From the NCBI GenBank assembly GCA_045661305.1, contig JAZRFJ010000001.1, positions 1-64,000 on the forward strand: a DNA stretch of 64,000 nucleotides. Direction: 5' to 3'. How positions within the stretch are numbered: position 1 is the stretch's first letter; every line of letters begins with the position of its first letter. Shown here piece after piece: positions 59,675-64,000 of this stretch. The stretch comes from UMGS1840 sp045661305 (GTDB taxonomy: Bacteria > Bacillota > Clostridia > UMGS1840). The notes beneath the pieces were generated by a model that worked only from the letters and a program-made list of their open reading frames with translations, had not been told where the DNA came from and ran no database searches. The translations under genes and the position numbers were made by a program.

Positions 59675-60820
59675 TTATTTATTAATTATGTAAATAGCTT
59701 CGCCAACTGCATAATTAACTTTTTTATCATTATACTTATTTTTAACCTGACCATAGTCTCTTGAACCAATCTCGGTATTTTCATCAATATCACCAAGAAT
59801 TATATCACTACCTTCAAATATAGGTTCACCAACTGCGTAATTAACTTTTTTGTCATTATATTTGTTTTTAATCTGACCATAGTCTCTTGAACCAATTTCA
59901 CTGTTTCCGTCAATATCCCCAAGCAATAAGCCTGTATCATATTTAGCATATAATGTAATTGATTCTGTTACTGGAATATTAGCGCCAGCATCATAATCTG
60001 TAGTACCCTCTGCTGTTGTCCATTTGTAGAATGTGAAACTAACAACTCCACTATCTGTAACGGCAGAAGTAGCATCAGCTTTAGTTACAGCAGCAGGGGC
60101 AGTTACAGCACCATTAACAGCAGTAACAACAATTGCTTCTGAATCTGTACCATTAACAAATGTTACTTTAATAGTATCTTCCCCACCGCCAACTTCTTTT
60201 GGTGTAGCAGTAAATTTAGGATACAAAGCAAGGTCAGAGGTTACTTTTAATGTTGCTAAATTAACTTCAACTTCGTTACCCTCATCGTCAATGTAATACC
60301 AAGCATCTGCAAAAGTATAGGTGTTTTCGTTATCTGCAGCTTTTGTTGGTGCTTCTTCACCAGTATAAGCTATTCCAGCGTCTGATGTAGGCTCAACTTC
60401 AACTGTTTGAAGTGCTGTTTTTTTATCCCCATTGTAGAATGTAACAGTAAATGGCTGAGCTATTGTACCAATTTTTGTTTTGTCGATAGCATCACCGCCC
60501 ATATACACTGTTACTGTTTCTCCAGCATTGAGTGTATCTTTAAGGTCAAAGTTGATAACTGTTTCGCTATCCTGTGTAAGCTGATTGATATACTGAATTG
60601 AAGATGTGTTAATTTCAGTACCTTTAACAGCCACAATAGTTGTTTGTGTGTTTACATCATCGCTTGTATATGAAGCGTCGTAACCACCACTTTCGCCCTT
60701 TTCCAAAGTTACAGCTGTTGTTAATTCTGGATTAGGCGTAACTGTGATTTCAGCAAATGAAGTTAATGACATTGTGCCTATAACGGCAATTGCAGAAATC
60801 ATTGCAATAAGCTTTTTCAT
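59675..60820 (-). CDS. Secreted protein with InlB-like repeats and a C-terminal dockerin-like tandem repeat
   Basis: 381 aa. Signal peptide (about 1-23). Middle: two Flg_new/Listeria-Bacteroides-type repeats (FTVTFYNGDKKTALQTVEVE...LALYPKFTATPKE, then VSFTFYKWTTAEGTTDYDAG...ITLYAKYDTG). C-terminus: two nearly identical F-hand-like units, LGDIDGNSEIGSRDYGQIKN and LGDIDENTEIGSRDYGQVKN (residues 300-341 and 342-381), with the D-x-D-x-N/E-x-x-I-x-x-x-D calcium pattern of type I dockerins. First gene of the operon with the cohesin-like protein; RBS GAAAGGAAG. Confidence 0.8.
   Translation of the reverse strand: MKKLIAMISAIAVIGTMSLTSFAEITVTPNPELTTAVTLEKGESGGYDASYTSDDVNTQTTIVAVKGTEINTSSIQYINQLTQDSETVINFDLKDTLNAGETVTVYMGGDAIDKTKIGTIAQPFTVTFYNGDKKTALQTVEVEPTSDAGIAYTGEEAPTKAADNENTYTFADAWYYIDDEGNEVEVNLATLKVTSDLALYPKFTATPKEVGGGEDTIKVTFVNGTDSEAIVVTAVNGAVTAPAAVTKADATSAVTDSGVVSFTFYKWTTAEGTTDYDAGANIPVTESITLYAKYDTGLLLGDIDGNSEIGSRDYGQIKNKYNDKKVNYAVGEPIFEGSDIILGDIDENTEIGSRDYGQVKNKYNDKKVNYAVGEAIYIINK
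59678..59923 (-). repeat. Tandem DNA duplication encoding the two dockerin halves
   Basis: Two units of 126 and 120 bp (59798-59923, 59678-59797) with only a few differences at the DNA level, including an identical core for GSRDYGQ.KNKYNDKKVNYAVGE. Confidence 0.85.
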
Positions 60821-60985
60821 AGGTTTTTTCTTCCTTTCTATGCCTCTGTTTATTTTTTGATTTTTAAATTTTTTCGAGGCGGATTTTATTTAATTTTTTT
60901 ATACAAAAGCCAAAAGCTTTAATAAACAAAACAGCTATTTTGTTAACTAAATACTTTTTTCGCCATTTTTTCGCTTTTTTTTGTA

Positions 60986-61014
60986 CACAAAAAAAGCGGT
61001 GCATCAGCACCGCT
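60986..61014 (-). terminator. Terminator after doc
   Basis: AGCGGTGC/GCACCGCT stem, 4-nt loop, followed on the minus strand by eight U. Confidence 0.9.
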
Positions 61015-61031
61015 AAAAAGTAAAAATTTAT

Positions 61032-61409
61032 TTATTTCTTAAATTTTTTTATCCACTCTAAAATCTCGTTATATTTCATTTTCCCTGCAGCGACAGCTAA
61101 CCCCAACTCAATAACATCTTCGTTCAAACAATTCATTTTTATCCCCTCAGCCTCCAAGAATGTGAGCATGACATATATACCTATTCTCTTATTTCCATCG
61201 ATAAATGCGTGATTAGATATTAATGAAAATCCTAAGCTTGCTGCTTTTTCCTCTTTTGTTTTATATAGTTCCTCGCCACCAAAGGTTGAATATGCGTTGT
61301 TTATTGCACTTTCTAAAAGTCCGATATCTCTAACCCCGATACTTCCGCCTGTTTCTTTGGCTATTAGTTGATGAAGAAGTAAAACTTTTTGCTTAGTTAA
61401 TTTTATCAT
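61032..61409 (-). CDS. doc: Doc/Fic-family toxin
   Basis: 125 aa. The Fic motif reads HAFIDGNKRIGIYVML (HxFxDGNKR), with the N-terminal QLIAKETGGSIGVRDIGLLES typical of Doc. Doc phosphorylates EF-Tu and stops translation. It overlaps the antitoxin by 4 nt (ATGA). Confidence 0.92.
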   Translation of the reverse strand: MIKLTKQKVLLLHQLIAKETGGSIGVRDIGLLESAINNAYSTFGGEELYKTKEEKAASLGFSLISNHAFIDGNKRIGIYVMLTFLEAEGIKMNCLNEDVIELGLAVAAGKMKYNEILEWIKKFKK

Positions 61410-61648
61410 TTTGCCAACTCCTCAAAAGCAGGTCTGAATTTATCCAAAACTCTTTTTGCTGCAATATCAATTTTCTCATCGTCTGTAATATCGAAATAAG
61501 AATTTGAATCTACATCAATAAGAATAAACTTTGGTTTATTGTTTTTGAATATAATTGCCTGACCATTATTTTCAGCTACCTTAGCTACCTTTGAAAAATT
61601 TTGATTTGCTTCTGTCATAGTAGCAATTGTTTCAGTATTGATGTTCAT
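61406..61648 (-). CDS. Phd/YefM-family antitoxin
   Basis: 80 aa. The N-terminal ribbon-helix-type DNA-binding segment (TIATMTEANQNFSKVAKVAENNGQAII, which fits the YefM fold), KPKFILIDVDSNSYFDI, and a C-terminal acidic/hydrophobic tail (VLDKFRPAFEELAK) that would block Doc. It also autoregulates in known systems. RBS AGGAGG; promoter at 61695-61723. Confidence 0.9.
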   Translation of the reverse strand: MNINTETIATMTEANQNFSKVAKVAENNGQAIIFKNNKPKFILIDVDSNSYFDITDDEKIDIAAKRVLDKFRPAFEELAK

Positions 61649-61694
61649 AATATTCCTCCTATTTTTTATTCAATAAATATATCCTATTTGTTAT

Positions 61695-61723
61695 ATTATA
61701 CACGAATTACAGCATAATGTCAA
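61695..61723 (-). promoter_or_regulatory. Promoter of the Phd-Doc module
   Basis: TTGACA (61718-61723), 17-nt spacer and TATAAT (61695-61700), minus strand. Confidence 0.75.
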
Positions 61724-61738
61724 CTTGTTTTTAATTTT

Positions 61739-62791
61739 TTACTTATTAACCTTTATATAATGCACAACAATCGCAACAAGTGCAAAAACTCCAAAAACTC
61801 CGCACAGAGGATAAATTGTTCCGATTAACTTATCAAAACCTACAAGACTTAACAGACAAGCCAGAAAACTTAGAAAAATTGTAAGAATAGCAGACTTTTT
61901 CCTTTGGAAATTATATTTTTCTTTAACATATTCACACACTGCGACCAAGGAAGAAAGGGAAGTGGAAAACATTGCGCCTAATAGAAAGAAAGCGTACGCA
62001 AAACCGACAAATATATTTGCCTTTTCTGCTATAAACAGCATCGGCAACTGTGAAAAAGTGCTTTCCCTATCAGTATTCATCGCCATAATAATACAAAAAG
62101 AAATTAGAGTTAAAATTAAGCAACCCGTTGCTGTTCCTGCCACAAGAATTTTTTTTGATTTGTACTTTTGTGCAACAGGAGCAAGAATTCCTATTGAGCC
62201 AAAAAAGTTATATGAAACATAAAGAAGGGCAGATATCAGAGGATTTTGTAACAGAGTGTCTTTGCTTTCCTGAACAACAATTGAAAAGCCGTTCTTGTTT
62301 AAAGCACTTATTCCTATAACGACAGCACCAAGTATAAGCGGTGGAACAAAGAGCGAGAAAACATTAATAACCCCTCGTATGCCTTTTAGAGAAACAAAGC
62401 AAACAAGAAAACAAAAAATGGAACTTCCAACTATAATATGTAATCCCAAGAGCTGATTAAGAAGTGCACCTGCACCCGCACACATAATTATATATATTCC
62501 TATAATAAAAAACACCTGAATAAATCCGACAAAATTTCTTAAACTTTCCCAATAGCCTCTTTTTTGTGGAATTACGATTTCATCCATAAGAATTATGCCT
62601 GTTTTTTGGGAAAGATTAAGGACTATGTATCCAAAAATAAAAAACAACATAATTGCCAGAATCATTCCCATAAATCCATTTTTGCCATAAATTCCGAAAA
62701 ATTGCCATAGCTCTTGTCCCGAAACAAAGCCTGCCCCCAAAAAGCAACCTGCAAAAACAAAGCCAAGCTGTATTATATTTAAAAATTTCAA
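61739..62791 (-). CDS. YkvI-family membrane transporter
   Basis: 350 aa from TTG 62791, 5 nt after GGGGTGG; the in-frame GTG at 62800 overlaps that RBS, so the start is uncertain. About ten TM helices; the N-terminus GFVFAGCFLGAGFVSGQELWQFFG is the hallmark (APC/LeuT-like helix 1 break) of YkvI proteins. Substrate unknown. It has its own promoter at 62823-62851. Confidence 0.85.
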   Translation of the reverse strand: MKFLNIIQLGFVFAGCFLGAGFVSGQELWQFFGIYGKNGFMGMILAIMLFFIFGYIVLNLSQKTGIILMDEIVIPQKRGYWESLRNFVGFIQVFFIIGIYIIMCAGAGALLNQLLGLHIIVGSSIFCFLVCFVSLKGIRGVINVFSLFVPPLILGAVVIGISALNKNGFSIVVQESKDTLLQNPLISALLYVSYNFFGSIGILAPVAQKYKSKKILVAGTATGCLILTLISFCIIMAMNTDRESTFSQLPMLFIAEKANIFVGFAYAFFLLGAMFSTSLSSLVAVCEYVKEKYNFQRKKSAILTIFLSFLACLLSLVGFDKLIGTIYPLCGVFGVFALVAIVVHYIKVNK

Positions 62792-62822
62792 TTTTACCAC
62801 CCCGTAATATATTTATTATACA

Positions 62823-62851
62823 ATTATATATATAAGGCATTTTTTTGTCAA
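62823..62851 (-). promoter_or_regulatory. Promoter of the ykvI-like gene
   Basis: TTGACA (62846-62851), 17-nt spacer, TATAAT (62823-62828), minus strand. Confidence 0.7.
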
Positions 62852-62921
62852 GCGAAACATTTTTCATTTTTCGTGTTTTTCAGAAAAAGTTACAAAAAAA
62901 AGAAAAAAATTCAAAAAAATA

Positions 62922-62950
62922 TTGACAAATAAAAAAAACTGTGTTATATT
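62922..62950 (+). promoter_or_regulatory. Promoter of rpmG-secE-nusG
   Basis: TTGACA (62922-62927), 17-nt spacer and TATATT (62945-62950), giving a leader of about 180 nt. Confidence 0.75.
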
Positions 62951-63138
62951 AATAAATGCCTTTTTGCAGGCGTTCTTTTTTTATGCGAAAAAAGGGCAGG
63001 CTTTTTGTGGAGATTTGAGGGTTTGTTCAAAGTGTTGGTTTTTAGAATCCACAGTATTTATGCTTAAAGGTGACATAAAACTTGTTAAAAATTTATTATA
63101 TACATTTTTATAATGTTCTTTAGACGGAGGTGCTAAAA
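62951..63138 (+). other. Long untranslated leader of rpmG
   Basis: 188 nt without a convincing gene. It has a small hairpin (GCCTTTTTGCAGGC, about 62958-62971) next to a T-run and a GTGGA...TCCAC pair enclosing about 36 nt (about 63006-63054). I recognise no known ribosomal leader motif. Confidence 0.5.
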
Positions 63139-63288
63139 ATGAGAGTAAAAATTACATTAGCTTGCACAGAATGCAAACAGAGAAACTATGACAAAATGAA
63201 AAACAAGAAAAACGATCCTGATCGTTTGGAAATGAAAAAGTATTGCAGATTTTGCAGAAAGCACACAATGCATAAAGAAACAAAATAA
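63139..63288 (+). CDS. rpmG: 50S ribosomal protein L33
   Basis: 49 aa. MRVKITLACTECKQRNYDK and YCRFCRKHTMHKE give the two CxxC pairs of the zinc-binding (C+) L33 form. GGAGG 7 nt upstream of the ATG. The order rpmG-secE-nusG is the standard Firmicutes arrangement. Confidence 0.95.
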   Translation: MRVKITLACTECKQRNYDKMKNKKNDPDRLEMKKYCRFCRKHTMHKETK

Positions 63289-63324
63289 TAAGGCTATATA
63301 CGCCGTATGAAAGGAATGAATACC

Positions 63325-63522
63325 ATGAGCGAGAAAAAAGAAAATGCTTTGGTTAAAGGCTTTAAAGGTATAAAGTCAGAAATGAAAAAAGTTACATGGC
63401 CTTCTTTTAAACAGGTTGCAAATAATACATGGACTGTTATTCTTTCAGTAATTATCGTTGGTTTGATTATATTTGTTCTTGACTTTGTATTTGGTGCACT
63501 GTTGCAGAATTTTATAAAGTAG
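63325..63522 (+). CDS. secE: Preprotein translocase subunit SecE
   Basis: 65 aa from ATG 63325, 9 nt after AAAGGA; the ATG at 63307 is upstream of that RBS. Amphipathic helix with the conserved EMKKVTWPSFKQV, then a single TM (VILSVIIVGLIIFVLDFVFG). It holds the SecY halves together. secD/secF are at the other end of the window. Confidence 0.94.
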   Translation: MSEKKENALVKGFKGIKSEMKKVTWPSFKQVANNTWTVILSVIIVGLIIFVLDFVFGALLQNFIK

Positions 63523-63537
63523 TAAGGAGTATTGTTG

Positions 63538-64000
63538 ATGGAAGATGCTAAATGGTATGTAATCCACACTTTTTCCGGCTACGAAAATAAAGTAAAAAGC
63601 AATTTGGAAAGACTGATTGAAAACAGAGGATTGCAGGATAAAATAGTAGACATCAGACTTCCTGAAGAAGAAGTTGTCGAAATAAAAGGCGATGAGAAAA
63701 AGGTTACCAAAAGAAAGTTGATGCCAAGCTATCTGTTTCTTAAAATGGTGATGGATAATAACACATGGTATGTTGTAAGAAATACCAGAGGTGTTACCGG
63801 CTTTGTCGGCCCAGGCTCAAAGCCTGTTCCTCTCAGTGATGAAGAAGTTATCGCAATGGAGCTTGAAAAGCGTACAATCGAAATTGATTTTGAGGTTGGC
63901 GATGATGTAAGAATCATTGAAGGCTCTTTTGAAGGTTTTGTCGGCGTAGTTCAGTCGATAAATCTTGAAGAAGAAAAATTCACCGTCCTTCTTTCAATGC
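63538..64000 (+). CDS. nusG: Transcription termination/antitermination protein NusG (partial)
   Basis: First 154 codons, cut by the window end. NGN domain (KWYVIHTFSGYENKVKSNLE, KLMPSYLFLKMVMD, TRGVTGFVGPG) and the start of the KOW domain (VGDDVRIIEGSFEGFVGVV). It binds RNA polymerase and couples it to the ribosome. RBS AAGGAG 8 nt before the ATG. Confidence 0.95.
   Translation, partial: MEDAKWYVIHTFSGYENKVKSNLERLIENRGLQDKIVDIRLPEEEVVEIKGDEKKVTKRKLMPSYLFLKMVMDNNTWYVVRNTRGVTGFVGPGSKPVPLSDEEVIAMELEKRTIEIDFEVGDDVRIIEGSFEGFVGVVQSINLEEEKFTVLLSM

Noticed and set aside
62922..63113. Open frame of 63 codons in front of rpmG
   Set aside because: It starts inside the -35 element of the rpmG promoter, has no RBS, and its composition is not protein-like.
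1..64000. CRISPR array, rRNA operon, prophage or integrase
   Set aside because: No regularly spaced repeats, rRNA sequence, integrase or phage structural genes were seen on reading both strands.

Overview
The window is a 64 kb piece of a low-GC, spore-forming Gram-positive chromosome, most likely an anaerobic member of the Clostridia. Evidence: AT-rich non-coding DNA, strong AGGAGG-type ribosome binding sites, near-consensus TTGACA-17-TATAAT promoters, both dipicolinate synthase subunits (a spore-core marker), MurT/GatD, RNase J, MutS2, a T-box leader, a CsaB-type pyruvyl transferase and a dockerin-like protein. I see no rRNA, prophage or CRISPR. I cannot name the species.

Layout. 1-4.8 kb: tail of a membrane protein, a DtxR/MntR regulator, an HD-domain protein, then capE-capF-capG, the complete UDP-L-FucNAc pathway. 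4.85-18.3 kb (minus strand): secF/secD, a HIT protein, alaS, an unknown polytopic membrane protein, a zinc-ribbon protein, a SpoU methyltransferase, rel, recJ and an M20 peptidase. 18.3-22.3 kb: tRNA-Gly/Phe/Asp, then the tig-clpP-clpX proteostasis operon, in which trigger factor carries a histone-like tail. 22.4-25.4 kb: a regulator-enzyme fusion (XRE + cupin + acyl-CoA/AMP ligase) behind a T-box leader, with a 278-bp inverted-repeat element inserted between them. 25.4-39 kb (minus): tsaB/tsaE, dpaA/dpaB, two DegV proteins, DUF1836, ComFC, a glycosyltransferase-CsaB fusion, a DUF2344 protein, gatD/murT, rnj and pgsA. 39-41 kb: a 684-aa membrane-anchored alpha-toroid protein with four short repeats in its cytoplasmic tail. 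41.2-43.6 kb (plus): rarA, a tRNA with a Val CAC anticodon on a Glu-like body, tcdA. 43.6-50.5 kb (minus): a GldA/F/G-like ABC system with DUF4340, a DUF3048 lipoprotein and a secreted protein. 50.6-58.2 kb (plus): thioesterase, HAD phosphatase, mutS2, a second copy of the inverted-repeat element, hisS, aspS and a small membrane protein. 58.2-61.7 kb: an accessory patch with a type I toxin-antitoxin locus, a three-gene surface operon (dockerin-like, cohesin-like, 56-aa peptide) and a Phd/Doc module. 61.7-64 kb: a YkvI-type transporter and rpmG-secE-nusG (cut by the window end).

Most of the window is housekeeping. The points most worth a second look are: (1) a family of ~275-bp TA-flanked inverted-repeat elements sitting in the 5' leaders of the T-box-controlled gene and of hisS, in the same orientation relative to each gene; (2) a T-box in front of an XRE-cupin-AMP-ligase fusion; (3) the alpha-toroid protein with the repeated PFE...FFxYE tail; (4) the cohesin-like/dockerin-like/small-peptide operon flanked by two toxin-antitoxin loci; (5) the 22-codon toxin with a convergent antisense RNA; (6) the Glu-bodied Val tRNA. 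Everything here was read by eye; family names rest on recognised motifs, not on database searches.
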